The position numbers and the translations under genes are program-made. From Cycas panzhihuaensis (taxonomy: Eukaryota > Cycadophyta), in the NCBI GenBank assembly GCA_023213395.1, contig CM041465.1, positions 229,283,741 to 229,347,740 on the forward strand: a DNA stretch of 64,000 nucleotides, written 5' to 3'. Numbering within the stretch: the first letter of the stretch is position 1; every line of letters begins with the position of its first letter. The notes under the pieces were generated by a model that was not told where the DNA came from, ran no database searches, and saw only the letters and a list, made by a program, of their open reading frames with translations. Shown here piece by piece: positions 1-12,299 of the stretch.

Positions 1-955
1 TAACCAACTTATAGGTAGCAGTTTTGTAGTCTTTTACAAAGTGTCCTTTATGATTACACCAATTATATATAATAGTTTGATTGCCAGTCCCTGAAGAGGT
101 ATTGGTTTGACCTGACTGTCTTGCTCTTTGTTGATATGGCCCTTGGCCTTAAGGCTATGACTGAGGGTTTAGTTAACCTTGTGGATGATTTCCCATGTTT
201 CTTCCTCTTCCTCTTACTTAGTTGTTTCCTCTACAATGAGAGGGACCTTAATTTTTTATGTAGTAAACTTCTTCTTCCATCTCAAAGGTTGCATCTGGAA
301 GAGAGTCAAAGGCTACAAAGTTGGTATCAAAGGTCTTGTCAAATTCTATAAACTTCTCAACAAGTGCTTCAAAGTTGAGTGTCTTCAATATTCCACTAGA
401 TTAAAGACTTCTAAGCAAGTTTTTATAATCAGGGACATGTAGATATGATTAAATCAAGAATGCCCAAGTGATATATTGGGTCTTAAAATCTTTATCAATT
501 GCTTATTTTATTGGTCGAAGGAGATTTATTGTCTTATGAGCTTATCCTTTCTACATTTTTAATTTGTTTATTTTCAAAATAAGATGAATAAATTTTAAAT
601 CTAACTTAGTATCAAAGTTCTTCTTAAGAACTTCAAGGACCTTCCAAGCTATATCATGTTACTCTTTATTAGTTAAGTTGTGTAAGGAGTGATCAGTAAC
701 TAACAAAATTCTTTCACGAATTTTTTCATTATCTATCTCCTATTGTAGTTTGGTTACGACATTTGTAGGAGTTGTTGGGGCAGATTTGCTAGAAGTAGGT
801 GTTGTAGCTATTACAAATATGATGGATATAGGATATAAGTGGGTTCTCCAAAGGCATTCATACTTTGTAGTATTTTTAATTTTATTGTATCACAAATCTT
901 AATTTTCTTTACCTTTCAATATGCAGTTGACATTCCACTTGAATTGAGATGACAT
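1..955 (-). pseudogene. copia A gag remnant
   Basis: The frame starts at the ATG at 955-953 (reads MSSQFKWNVNCILKGKEN, then a stop) and matches the gag start of element B at 16061. It is the structural nucleocapsid polyprotein of a copia element, broken by several stops. Near 60-110 the CCHC zinc knuckle is recognisable, but the first and last cysteines have become tyrosine, as expected from G-to-A changes on the coding strand. It cannot encode a working Gag. The sense-looking frames on the plus strand here (121-442) are shadows. Confidence 0.75.
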
Positions 956-2877
956 GGTGATGATGAAGAAGTAGAAGAGATGATGAAAGTATGTGCCACT
1001 CACACGTGTGGCTAGTACACCTGGCATAACAGGGATGTAGAAATGAATGTTATGATGAAAAATAAGTAATGATTAAGTATTTTTCAACAACTATGAAAAA
1101 TGAGTATAAGAAATGATGCAAGAATGAGGCATAATATAGAGCTGGTAAAGAGTGGTGATGTGTCATGCCACTAACCTCTAACTTATATCCAAATGTAGGT
1201 AAAGTTTTGATGCCTAAGGCTTCTACTATATAATTAGGGCCTTTATCTATGATACCCGCACCTATGCTTGATAATAAAATCCAAGTCACAATGGAGCCCA
1301 AGTACTCCCAGTCCTTACCCAGTTTAGCAGTGAACAACTATATACCTCCTCTAAAGAGGTAAACGATACATGTGTATCCCACGTCTATGATGGATATTAG
1401 ACCGGGTTAATTTTAATCTTGCATTAACGTTTTTAGTTTTTCTAAGTGGATATCAAGATTATCCCAATTAGAGGTCAAAGGTATGGCTAACATGTCCCTC
1501 TACCATTATTCTGGTTAAGACCAGACATAGTATGAAACTTATACCTCCCTTAGGGCTTAGACTTCAGTCAAACATGGTCTATTTCAACCAAGGCGAGTAT
1601 GCGCGCAAGTCAAGAACTAGTGGTATAAATCATGCAGATGAGATTCTTTTTAAAAATAATGTAAGTTATTTCTAAATAACTAAAAACTGAAATGAAAATT
1701 TTCCAAATGTGCTTGTTTTGTTGTTATTGATGCTTTATGTAATTCTTTATGCTATATGTGTAAATAGAAAAAGCATACTAGATTTAACAGGGGAACTGGA
1801 TGTTGCTTTTGATCCAAGGTTTCCCTTGCTTTAGTATAATATTTCTAAATACGTTTTTGAAGATTTTAATACAAAATCCACAAAGAGATAAAAATTATAT
1901 CAACATATAGCTAAAACATTAATTTTTCTAAATCTAAATACATGTTATTTTATCCTATTTTATGATTTTTTTATAAAAATTATAAATAATAATAAATAGA
2001 TTTTTTTTTTTTTTTATTTACAAATATGAAGGCCTAAATGATCGAATTTAAATTTATGGAAGAAGAAAAAAGTGTTCATAATATTATTTCTGATAGGGTA
2101 GTGATGTCAGATTTTTGAAAAGGCATAAAAAAATTTTACCCCAAAAAAACACAAAAGCAAAATCTTGCCAGATCCATTGTCTCAGAATCCAAACTTCAAT
2201 ATATAAAAAGTTATATTTTAACATGTGCATCAATTTTTCTTTCTATACCATCTCAAAAATCATCCAAAAAATTACTTGAAACACCCTCGCAATATCTTTT
2301 GTGGGGTTGAGTAAGCAAATTTAGTATCTGTGAGAAAACTATAAAGATCTTACTAACCGGTGGATAATTTTAATGAGATTTTTCTTAAAATGCTTCTAAG
2401 ACATAAATCTACTAGATCCCTCAAAAATACTTTTAGATTTTCAACTCATATTTAAAGGATTTTATTAAGAAAAGTGTCTTAAGTCGCTTATTTACAAATT
2501 TTAACCTTTTATTTCAGCCAAAATTCATTGTTATAGGCTAAATCTAAAGTTACTGTAGAAGACAAAAATGATCCTCTTGACAAGGTAACCCTACATGCCA
2601 AATTTCATCAAAATCTGAGATGGTCAAATGTTTTTATAAAATTTTAGACCTTTAATACTTTTAGGACTATTCTGGCAACCGAACAACTTCAAAAACATAT
2701 ATTTTTCACCTCTAAAATTATGCACACATAGATAAAGTAGTAACATATAAAGTAATATAATTTTAAGCTCTCAAAATTTTATAAATGATGAGTGCACTCT
2801 CAATACTTCATACTGAAGGTGAAGGAGAGACAAAATGACTCCATGCAAGTAGAATATAGTGAATAGATCTTCTTCTA

Positions 2878-2889
2878 ACTCTGATACCA
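2878..2889 (-). other. Primer-binding site (tRNA-iMet type) of copia A
   Basis: Reads TGGTATCAGAGT on the minus strand, two bases from the LTR edge. It differs by one base from the initiator-methionine tRNA site TGGTATCAGAGC that is intact in element B. Confidence 0.8.
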
Positions 2890-2891
2890 TA

Positions 2892-3199
2892 TGAAGGAAT
2901 GATGGATCTATGGATTAAATCACTCACATACATACAATAGCAATGGAGAATGAAATAGAGATAAAACAGGATATGAGAGCAAGCTTGGAGGTGAGAATGA
3001 ATAATGACTCCCTCCTTTAGATTTCACCTTTTATTGAGAGTGAACATTAGGGTTGAGATTTTCCTGTCTAATGATATGAACCCAGAATTACATCTAAATA
3101 TACATAAAGTACATTTTACTAAGAGACTAATTCTAACAATATATCCTAAGGTCACTTAATTAATCTACATAAATGACCTTGATACATTAACCTCTTTCA
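2892..3199 (-). repeat. 5' LTR of copia A
   Basis: Begins TGAAGG and ends CTCTTTCA on the plus strand. It is about 308 bp and aligns along its full length with the 312-bp LTRs of element B (10771-11082 and 18067-18378). The primer-binding site sits immediately to its left, which fixes it as the 5' LTR of a minus-strand element. Confidence 0.88.
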
Positions 3200-3434
3200 C
3201 TGTCGTTTGGGATAAATCTAGCATAGGTGGATTCACAGTATTAGGAGGGTGATCAAGTCTTCTATACTCATGTGCTAAGTTATATCAATCTTAACCTACT
3301 CATGTACTGTGTATAGAGTCCCTAAACTATTATATGTGGATAAGTACTACTAAATAGAATAGCAACCAAGGGCTTTGTTAAAGATATTAAAATTAGTATT
3401 CTAGCTTAGTAACCTACTAGGCAAATATTACACA

Positions 3435-4480
3435 ATGGCAATAAAATTGCTTATTTCAAACACAATTAAATTATCTAAGAGTAATAAATTTTTATCTTGG
3501 AAGAAATAAGTCAATTACCTTTCAATCATGAATGAGTTTTGGGCATATGTATCAAGCGACATATGTAAACTTACTCCCATACCTAACTTACCTAATCCAA
3601 ATAATGAGATCCCTCTAAACCCTATTGCCCTTGTTACTTTTAAAGACAAAGACAATCTTGCTCTATCCTTCTTACACTTAGTTATAAAGGATAATGTAGA
3701 CCGCAGTATTGAAATAACAAACACATCTCATGAGGCACGATATATCATATGTTTACTTTATGAGTAGAAAGATGACTCAAGAGTAATCATGCTAAAAGTA
3801 CACTTATATTCTATACCTTCTATTGGCTTCATTTGTTCATACATAGCTGGAGTTAAAGCCATCAAGAACCAACTTACTACTCTTAGAGCTCATCTGTCCT
3901 AAAATAATCTTGTTTCTAGTGTTGTTAATGTCCTTCCCACTATATACAATAGTTTTATATCTCGTTTATCAAATGAATTTAATACCCTATAAGGTATGTT
4001 ACTAAAGGAAGAAGGTATCCTGAATCAACATGAAATAACATCTTCTTTTAATACTACTTCCATATTCATAACTAGAAATTGAGGGAGGAAATAACTTATC
4101 CAATAACCTCTTGCTCAACACTTTAGTTCTTTGAACTTAAATTAACCTCCCTAACAGACCAAAAACTAGTAGAGAAAATAGAATGTTACCTACCTCTATT
4201 GTGACAAATTCAGGCATGTTATCACTAATTACAAAAAGAGATAATCTGATCTACAACTTTTATAAATAAACCATGGACAACAAGGAGGCCATAATCAAGG
4301 TTAGAACCAATGTCGTAATAATAAATATGGTCAACAGAGCTTGTAATAACAAAACTAAAATCAACCAAGGAATTGGAATAAGGATCGCAATAAAAATTTA
4401 TAGCAAGGAGGTCATGTGGCTGATACCCAGAACCTATTCTGTGCCACTCTTACTTTTGATCATTCATACAATTCCTAGTT
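3435..4480 (+). pseudogene. copia C gag
   Basis: Starts at the ATG at 3435. The longest clear stretch is 3528-3767 (motifs NEFWAYVSSD, LNPIALVTFKDKDNLALSFL and RSIEI), typical of the plant copia Gag capsid region. A decayed CCHC knuckle lies at about 4188-4235 (YLYCDKFRHVITNYK), where the first and last cysteines are now tyrosine. Several in-frame stops show it is dead. The protein would have packaged the element RNA in virus-like particles. Confidence 0.72.
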
Positions 4481-4489
4481 GATAAATTA

Positions 4490-5850
4490 TAGTTCTACTT
4501 ATCATATGATAGGTACTGAAAAACTGTTAAAAAACATTAAACCTATTCAAGTATAGACAATAAAGTTTGGTAATGATCTTACATATGATGTGGCTAAGAT
4601 TGGGATACCTCCCATAACCTTAAGTAATTCAAACATAGGTCATCATATTAATAATGTCCTATATGTACCTGGTATGAAATAGAACTTGCTTTATATTATC
4701 CAAATTGATAAATAAAACTTTGATGTACTCTTCAGCTAAGGAACTTGAACTATCTCAGATCACTTAACTAGACAAGTAGTGGCTACAAGACATGATGATA
4801 ATAGTTTATATAAGCTTAATGGTATTCCACTTTTCTTTGCATAAAATCAAAATCCAAGTTCTACTATGCATCCTACTCCAATAGATAAAGAAAAATAAAT
4901 TGTCATAAAAGACCCACCTATTAACATGCAAGTTGAATCTTCATATACTAAGGAGCAACCTACTCAGAAGAGTACTAAGGATCAATTATGGCATCAACAC
5001 CTTGGTCATCTAAATATACAAAGTCTCAACCTCTTTAGACTTTAAATGATACATGGATTATCTAAGATAAAATAATATAAAAGTTTCTATGAAAATTATA
5101 TTATTAGAAAACAGCATAGAGAACCAATTAATTCAAAGAAAGATTGGCGATCAACTGAATCATTGGGCTTAGTTCACTTAGATGTCTATCGGCCTATATC
5201 TAAGCCTTCTCTAAATGGCAATTTATATTTCATCACATTCATTGATGATTATTCTTAAAGAGTTTGGGTCTACTTTTTTAAGAACAAATTTGATGCCTTT
5301 GAGAAATTCAAGGAATTCAAAACCAAAGTTAAAAATGAAACCAACACTATAATCAAGATACTTCGTACTGATAATGGAGTTGAGTACACATCAAATTAAT
5401 TCACTAATTTTTATAAAGAACATGGCATTAAAAACCAATTCTTAGCTCCTAATACTCCTCAACAAAATGGTGTTGTTGAGAAAATAAATCAAATATTAGT
5501 GAATAAGGTAAAAGCAATGGTTAATATTGTAAATATTACTGACTCATTTTGGGTTAAAGTTATTACTACAAGGGCTTATCTCACAAATAGGAGCCTGACT
5601 TTAGTTGTCATAAATATAGAACTTGAGGAGGCATAGTTAGGACAAAAGCCTATAGTCTCACACCTTAGAACTTTTAGATGTACAACCTATATGTTCATTA
5701 CCAAAGAAAAGCATCCTCATAGGCTATGTACCTAGTTGTAAAACTTATAAGGTGTATGATCCTATTAGATGATAGGCATATTCATCAAGGGATATTATCT
5801 CTATATAAGATAATTAGGACTTGGATCCCTCTCAGATGTAGTTTCTAATA
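4490..5850 (+). pseudogene. copia C GAG-pre-integrase and integrase
   Basis: The GAG-pre-integrase section includes LWHQHLGHLNIQSLNL near 4988, the HH part of the HHCC zinc domain. The integrase core follows with YFITFIDDYS near 5228, KILRTDNGVEYTS near 5356 (second catalytic Asp) and TPQQNGVVEKIN near 5454 (catalytic Glu). The first-Asp region reads LVHLDVYRPISKP near 5172. Stops interrupt the frame at least every 100-150 codons. It would have joined element cDNA to the genome. Confidence 0.82.
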
Positions 5851-6179
5851 GATGATAATGATGATGTTTTAGAAGCTCCTCTTGCATCAATTATGGACCC
5901 TTCAACTCCTTTAACTTTGTATAATCTAAGTTTATCATTTGCTCCTCCTACATCTCCATATGCTTCTATATCAACATCTGTATTACCACCTTTGTCTCCT
6001 GAAGACGTACAAGTTAAAGTCATTAAAAAACTTCCTAAGTGGTACTTGTAAGTTATGGAAAATACACCTTCGCCTCCTACAAATTTGAAAAGATAACCTA
6101 AATTAAGACATACTACTAATTATGCTCTAATGGCACATGTTTTCACTACTCTTAAGCATTCCACCTTTTAGGAGGTAGT

Positions 6180-7625
6180 CAAAGACTAAATGTAGCAAGT
6201 AATTATAGATGAAAAAATGAATTCCATCTGAAAAAATAATACTTAGGAACTCATTGAACTGCCTTTAGAAAAGACACTAATTAATTGTTGTTGGCTTTAC
6301 AAAATAAACTACCATGTAGATGGCTCTATTCAAAGACATAAAACATGTCTTGTTGTAAAATGTTTTAAATAAGAAAAAGGTATTAACTATGATGAGACCT
6401 TCACCCATGTTGCCAACATGACAACTTTTTATTTGGTTATGTCACTAATATCTCAATTCAAATGGTTTGTTTATGAGATGTATGTCAAGAATGCTTTTCT
6501 CAATGGAGACCTTTCTAAAGAAGTTTACTTGAGATAACCTCCCAACTATATTTTTTTAGAAAAAAATATATAATTTAAAAACTTAAGAAAGCTTTATATG
6601 GACTCAAGTAAGTACCTCGTACCTAGTGTGCAAAGATTAATATTTATTTTCTTAAGCATGGATTAAACCATTCATCCTTTAATCCCAATTTATATATTTA
6701 GATCCATAATAATCTGATTGCCATTATTGTTCTCTATATTGATGATTTGTTAATCATTGGAAATGACAATGAAGGAATTTCTTGTCTCTAATAGGAACTC
6801 GGTAGTAGTTTTGAGGTGACTAACCTTGGACTGCTCCATTATTTCCTTGGCATTAAAGTTTGGCAAGAACTAGGTCATTTTCTTGTCACAAGCCAAATAT
6901 ACAAATGTGATCTTATAACATTTTAAAATAAGTGACTATAAACTTCCACCTACACCTATGGAGATTTGAACCAAATTGAATTTAGATGAATAAGGCAAAC
7001 ATGTCAATCTCACTCTTTATAGATAACTTGTAGAGAGTTTAATTTATCTTACTCACACTTAGCATGATATCTCATATGTAGTTTGGATTTGTTTAAGGTT
7101 TATGTATTAGCTTAAGATGTCACATTTGAAAGTTGCAATTAGAATTCACAAAGTATATTTGCAGTATCTTATAGCATGTATTTGACTACAACCAAGCTGG
7201 GTTAGTTTCTAGGATACTCACCACTCTACTTCAGGTTACTATTTTAAGCTAAACTCAACTACTATTTCTTAGAGTTATAAGAAATAACCCAATATTCCTC
7301 TAACCTCCACTAAAGTAAAATGTAGAGTAATTGTTTATATAGCTATTGAAGTAATCTGGCTACGTAGAATTCGTACTAAACTTAGTCTTCAATAAACTCA
7401 AGCTACTCTCATATATTGTGATAATCAAAGTATATTGAAGATGACAAAGAATTCTATTTTTCATACAAGAATAAAGCACATAGAGGTCCATCATCATTTT
7501 ATCTATGAATATTTTCAAGAGAGAGAAATTTATCTTGTGTATGGACTGATTGAAGACTAGGTTGCAAATATCATCACCAAAGCACCTAGTAAACCAAAGT
7601 TTAAAAGGTTTTGACACAATCTTAG
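6180..7625 (+). pseudogene. copia C reverse transcriptase and RNase H
   Basis: Reverse transcriptase signatures appear in order: the Trp-Lys-Asn-like start near 6245, VKNAFLNGDL near 6488, KKALYGLK near 6588 and the catalytic box LYIDDLLIIGND near 6733. RNase H follows to about 7617, with IEVIWLRR near 7345, IYCDNQSILK near 7417 and KHIEVHHHF near 7478. Frames are broken by many stops, so no product is expected. This is the replication enzyme of the element. Confidence 0.85.
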
Positions 7626-7650
7626 CATCAAGATTAATGAAGTTGTCATT

Positions 7651-8173
7651 AAGGGAGGATGTTAAAATATAATGACTCCTTCATGTACTCTTTTATAAAG
7701 ATAATCACTTTACTTAGATAAAGTATAATTAAAATTCAAGTTATGACTTAATATTATAATTCTTAGTTAAGGGTCAACACCCCAATTTAAGCCTCATAAT
7801 TATTCAATGAGACTTAAGTAATATGAGGTCCAATCAAGTGAAAGTATGTGAGGTCCAATCTACATCCATCTATTATAAAGTGATAGATATCATTCTCTCT
7901 ATAAATTAAGGCCATGTCTACTCTCATCAACTAGTGAAAATAATATTTTTTGTGAGAGTCTAAACTCTGCCAAAGTTCTATACTAGGCATCACTTAATTT
8001 GATCTCTTTATTCTTATAAATTAGGGCTAATTTATGATCCTCCATTCATATCTTGTGTTTATTTAATATATACTTGATATGCTTTATTTATTGATGAGTT
8101 TATTGTATGTTGGTTAAGAGAATAAAGATCCTATTAAGGTTATTTTTCATTAGTTTGATTAATTCTAACTCCA
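7651..8173 (+). repeat. Polypurine tract and 3' LTR of copia C
   Basis: The purine run AAGGGAGGA is directly followed by TGTTAAAATATAATG at 7660, the LTR start. A TATA-like CTCTATAAATTAAGG lies near 7897. The right end is placed at about 8173 (TAACTCCA), because copia D integrase reading begins just after it. No second copy is in the window, so the end is approximate. Confidence 0.65.
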
Positions 8174-8656
8174 TCAAGTATGGCTAAAGATATCTTTGAA
8201 ATTAAATGCTCCTCTGATTTTGATTTCTATGAATATTATGTTTATAGAAAATAGAATTGAGTAAGGTTTCTCTCTAATGTGAAAAGAGTGAGAGGGATAT
8301 TACAACTAATATACAATGATGTATTTAGATTACTTGATGTGCTATCTTTAGGTGGGTCTAAGTATTTTATCATTTTTATAGATGATGTATCAAAAAATAT
8401 GTGAGTTTACTTTCTCAGGAAGAAATCTAAGGTTTTCAATAAATTCAAGGAGTTTAAAGCCTTGGTGGAGAATCAAACTAATAGAAAGATCGAAATATTA
8501 AAAATTAATAATAGAGGCAAGTTTAGCTTAAATGAGTTTGAGTAGTTCTATAAGCAATAAAGAATAACAAGCAAAATATAACTCCCTACATGCCACAACA
8601 AAATAAAGTTACAAAATAGATGAACAAAACCTTACTGCAAATATCAAGGAGTATAC
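8174..8656 (+). pseudogene. copia D integrase, first segment
   Basis: The plus-strand reading shows VRFLSNVKRVRGILQLI, then GGSKYFIIFIDDVSKNM near 8351 and KVFNKFKEFKALVENQTN near 8432, then MNKTLLQISRSI at the right edge. These are the zinc-to-core part, first and second catalytic regions and downstream helix of a copia integrase. The reading stops abruptly at 8656, where element E1 begins, and resumes at 19176. Scattered stops show it is dead. The family differs from A/B, C and G. Confidence 0.82.
8652..8656 (+). other. Target-site duplication of E1, left copy (TATAC)
   Basis: TATAC precedes the LTR start at 8657 and is repeated at 19171-19175 right after the other E1 LTR. Confidence 0.85.
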
Positions 8657-9240
8657 TGTAGTGATCTAGTTCTACTTTTATAGCAATTTTCCTTAAAAAT
8701 ACAAGTAATAATCCACAAGAAATAATAACTAGATGTTATTCAACAAGAAAACAAATAAGGAACAAGAATTACAGAATCCATAGAATTCAATAATAATCTT
8801 TATTGTCAAATAATACTAAAATATAATAAAATTATAACAAAATACCCATCTTTCCTTAAGAAGTAAGCTTCCCTCTTTGAGGCAAGGAACCCTCTAAACT
8901 GTAGCCCCAAATGGGCAAGCTAATTACAACCCTAGAATTGAAAATATGTAGCCAAAAAAACCTCTGATAATGGTTTGGGATATGGCCTAAACTTCTTATT
9001 TATAGCAATCAAAATACTTTAATTAGAAGTCACCTAGATTGGGTGATACTCTTCTTAATATTGCTCAACTAGAAGTTAGTAAGAACTTCTCTAAAAACTA
9101 GTAGGCTAACTTTGAACGGTCATAACATTTTATATAGATGTTATAATTAATTATAATTTGAACCATTGGAATCCTCGTTCAAATACCTTTAATTTGAATG
9201 GTCATAAGTTATAGTTTTGACCATATTTTGGAATGCTACA
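8657..9240 (-). repeat. 3' LTR of E1
   Basis: Starts TGTAGTGATCTAG and ends GGAATGCTACA. It is followed by the minus-strand purine tract (plus ATTCCTCTCCCTTTAAAAT). It is the same length (584 bp) as its partner at 18587-19170. Confidence 0.87.
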
Positions 9241-9968
9241 ATTCCTCTCCCTTTAAAATAATACTCTACCCTTGGAGTATTGAGAAATACTTGTAGCTTG
9301 GTCTAATCTTCTAACCACCTCCTACTAGATCTTGTAGGTCGTAAAGATTTGGTTTGATCTTATATCTTCTACGGAGATTTACTAGTAGGCATCTTGAATT
9401 CACTAATGATTGTTCTTGGGGCTAAGTACATGTTGTGTCTTATTCTAAATCATAAGGATCTTAGGACCTATGAGGTATCTCAAATATCTTGTCTTGGTAT
9501 TACCTTAAATTTGCATATTTTATTTTCAAATGGGGTGGATCTTGGGAAAAGACGTAAAGGCTTCAGGAAAATAATTGATCGTGAGGGTCATGGATTGGTG
9601 ATTGCTTATTGTTAATGAAAGTAAAGGAGAATTTGTGAATTGAGATCAAGCATAACTTTAAAGGTATAGGAAGAAGGGATAAATTTTAGAATATGCCTTA
9701 GATGGGGATGAAATTTTGTGAACGTTTTATTAGACCACAACACTTTTTGGGAGAGAAGGATAGATGGGGAATCAATGATAAATGTTCTTTATGAAAAAGG
9801 GCTTTAATAGGTTTCTAAGAATGGTATTTAAATAAACAAAGGATTTAATAAAAAATAATAATATTGATGGTATGAAATTAAAGAGGTTTAGGAACTACCA
9901 AATAGGGTTTTGTAAGGGATAATACTAAGAGATAAAACATAACGATTAGAGTGAAGTTATAGAGTATC
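9241..9968 (-). other. E1 internal 3' segment without a clear frame
   Basis: This stretch is colinear with 51580 to about 52440 (element E2). The shared part starts at the purine tract and runs through the sequence around GTAAAGATTTGGTTTGATCTT. I see no intact frame; it is a shared 3' untranslated or decayed coding segment of the E family. Confidence 0.55.
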
Positions 9969-10765
9969 CTATTGAGGATGATCTATAAGGGGTGAAAAAG
10001 TATGTAAGTAAAGGGATGAACTAGGGTTACAAAAAGGGATTGGGATTTTACCTACAAAAGAACTAGAGTTGAGATTATGATTATGGATAACTATGGGATT
10101 TGGAAAAGAAAATCTTCCTATAGTTACTAAGTAAGGAAAAGAGAGAGGACATATAATACTACCAAAAGAGATGTGCATGTGTAACACAGGATCAATCAGT
10201 ACCTTGCCTAAAGCTTTTTGTGATTCTTCTTTAAAAATGACTTGTTCTTCCTTGTCTTCATGGTGCCCCTGTGTAACTTCACTTTTCATTTCTTCTCTGA
10301 TATTAACTTGAGATTCTTCTATCACTTAAGCTTGCTTCAAGTCTTCTATGTAATCAGGTTGTTCCCTCTGTGATGGCTCTTGTTTTAGTTCTTACAAAAT
10401 CTTTGCTTCTTCTCCTTCTTCTTCTACTTTTGCCCCTTTGTCTGGTTGCTTTGATGCTTTAGTACCCTCACCTTGCTCATGGGTTTGTTGTTGTCTAAAT
10501 ATTTTGATAAATGCACATCAAAACTAAAACCAATCAGTGTATCATATTAATTAGTTAAACCAATTATTAAACTGATCAAAAGCTTTTTCTTCCAAGAACA
10601 ATTCTAAGTCTACCCAATAATCATCAATTTTTGTACTCCCTGTGAATTAATTTTGAGCTTCAACCCATTCTACCCATTCTCTTGCATATATGCCTTCATT
10701 GGGCTCAAAAAGGTCAAACACCTTTTTTGGACTAAAAATACTGCTCTCAATTGTCTTTTTGTCAA
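9969..10765 (-). pseudogene. E1 gag-like frame, 3' part
   Basis: The minus strand reads from about 10765 leftwards with few stops. There is a capsid-like acidic/aromatic part (VFDLFEPNEGIYAREWVEW, WVDLELFLEEKAFDQFNNWF), then a long Lys/Glu/Gln-rich tail including VIEESQVNIREEMKSEVTQG. The reading also continues, in frame, from the far side of copia B (the 18384-18480 part) once the insert and one TAAAG copy are removed. No zinc knuckle or enzyme motif is visible. The assignment as gag rests on position after the primer site and composition; I do not recognise a named family. Confidence 0.5.
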
Positions 10766-10770
10766 TAAAG
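10766..10770 (+). other. Target-site duplication of copia B, left copy (TAAAG)
   Basis: TAAAG immediately precedes the LTR at 10771 and recurs at 18379-18383 right after the other LTR. Confidence 0.92.
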
Positions 10771-11082
10771 TGAAAGAAGGATGGATCTAGGAGATAAATC
10801 ACTCACATGCGCACAATGGCAATGGAGAATGAAAAAGAAGATGAAATAAGATATGAGAGCAAGCTTGAAGGTGAGAATGAATAATGACTCCCTCCTTGAG
10901 ATTTCACCTTTTATTATTGAGGGTGAGCATTAGGGTTAAGATTTTCCTGCCTAATGACATGAACCCGAAATTACATCTAAATACACATAAAGTACATTTC
11001 ATTAAGAGACTAATGCTAATAATATATCCTAAAGTCACATAATTAATCTACACAAATGATCTTGATACATTAACCTCTTTCA
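10771..11082 (-). repeat. 3' LTR of copia B
   Basis: 312 bp, TGAAAGAAGG to CCTCTTTCA. The minus-strand purine tract TAAGGGGGAGAT follows at 11083-11094. Confidence 0.92.
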
Positions 11083-11094
11083 ATCTCCCCCTTA
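11083..11094 (-). other. Polypurine tract of copia B
   Basis: Minus strand TAAGGGGGAGAT directly abuts the LTR; it is the plus-strand primer for cDNA synthesis. Confidence 0.8.
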
Positions 11095-11575
11095 ATGGTG
11101 GAATGTCATTTTCAGAAAATCTATTCTATGAGGTCTTTATTTGAGCCTCATTATTACATTGAAATTATAAATGACACTTTTGTGGGAAAACCCTCATGGG
11201 GAATAAAAACCCATGAACTTTCTAAGATCTATAGCCCCTTTTATAAATCAAAATGGCTAAGGTGGCTCTTTAATGTAGCCTGATAGCCGAGCAGCTTAAA
11301 TGTGTAGCTTAATCTGCTAAGTCTCCATATACTATTTGGTCATCCCCTATGCCCTTTTGGGTTTTCACAAGTTCTGATTTTCCAAAACAAGTATAACCCT
11401 TATCCTTCCATGCCCACATGGGGTTTTCACAAAGAGGATAGAGTAGAGACTTACTCTTATTCTTTTGCACCCACAAGGGGTTTTCACAAAGAGAATAGAG
11501 TATGATGATCCTATTGTCATCTTCTTTGATCAATCGAAGATGAAGGCCCTAAGGCTGAGCTGCCTTCAAAACTAT

Positions 11576-12256
11576 TTAAACTTCACCCTTTGCAGTGGTT
11601 TGGTGAAGATATCGGTCACTTGATCTATTGTGGGGTAGTAATCTAATTGAATTATGCCATCTAATCTTATAGATTTCTATACTTATGTGTTTGGCATGAT
11701 CGTGAAATATAAGATTTTTCACCATGCAAATTATTGATTGCTTATCCATATAAAGACTCATAGGACTTGTTTGGGTGATATTCAATGTTTCCAATAATTT
11801 TCTCAGCCATATGACCTCTTTACTAGTCTTAGAAGAAGTAATGTATTCAGCTTCGGTAGTTGAATCTGTAACTATCTTCTGCCATCTGGATCTCCATGAT
11901 ATTGGTGTTGTTATAAGAAATGTTACATACCTAGATGTAGATCTTCCTGTATCTTTATCTCTTGCAAACTCTGAGTATGTGTATATAGAAAGCTTGAAGT
12001 CTAAATTAGGTTCATACAATAGACCATATTTACTGATTGTCTTAAGGTATCTCAACACTCTCACTGCTGCTTGCCAATGATTCTGCTTAGGATTTGTCAT
12101 GTAACGAGCAAGAATGTTGACAGAGTGTATAATATCTAGCCTTGTATTGGTAGTATAGATGAGACTACCTACAAGTTTCCTGTAGAGTATTGTGTCTGCC
12201 TCCCTAGTATCATCTTCAGCTAAGAGTTTGGTATTAGGATCCATAGGTAACATCAC
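11576..12256 (-). pseudogene. copia B RNase H
   Basis: An open stretch of 226 codons reads through the copia RNase H: YRKLVGSLIYTTNTRLDI, then MTNPKQNHWQAAVRVLRYLK, SRYVTFLITTPISW, STTEAEYITSSK (catalytic Glu) and YMDKQSIICMVKN. Compared with active elements, some positions are changed (for example the SDSDWAGD box reads TYSEFARDKD), so key acidic residues are partly lost. The C-terminal part near 11640-11580 is frameshifted. The enzyme degrades RNA in the RNA/DNA hybrid. Confidence 0.85.
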
Positions 12257-12299
12257 TGGTCGAGCATCTTCTAACTAAAACTTGGTTAGAAGATCGTTG

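Larger units (their letters stand above)
1..3199 (-). mobile_element. Ty1/copia element A, 5' part only (runs off the left edge)
   Basis: In minus orientation this is the 5' LTR, primer site, a leader of about 1.9 kb and the gag region of a copia element. It is colinear with 15100-18378 (element B) along its whole length, so A and B are two copies of one family. The pol part must lie left of position 1. The element lies against the gag end of copia C, which suggests it inserted in the leader of C. Its outer right end is at 3199; the matching target duplication would be off the window. Confidence 0.85.
3200..8173 (+). mobile_element. Ty1/copia element C, lacking its 5' LTR in the window
   Basis: A plus-strand copia element with gag, GAG-pre-integrase, integrase, reverse transcriptase and RNase H in the usual copia order, then a polypurine tract and one LTR. 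The 5' LTR and primer site are not seen between 3200 and 3435, where element A abuts. The right end lies directly against the integrase of copia D, so C probably inserted into D. All frames carry many stops, mostly CAA/CAG to TAA/TAG and TGG to TAG. Confidence 0.82.

Noticed and set aside
121-442. Plus-strand frames rich in Leu/Ser
   Set aside because: They are antisense to the gag of copia A; the same happens at 15263-15457 in copia B.
11309-11533. Repeated CENP.W-like peptide words (LCENPLWVQK, LCENPMWAWK)
   Set aside because: They come from a short imperfect duplication around CCTTTTGGGGTTTTCACAAAG-like sequence between the purine tract and RNase H of copia B. It is likely untranslated.
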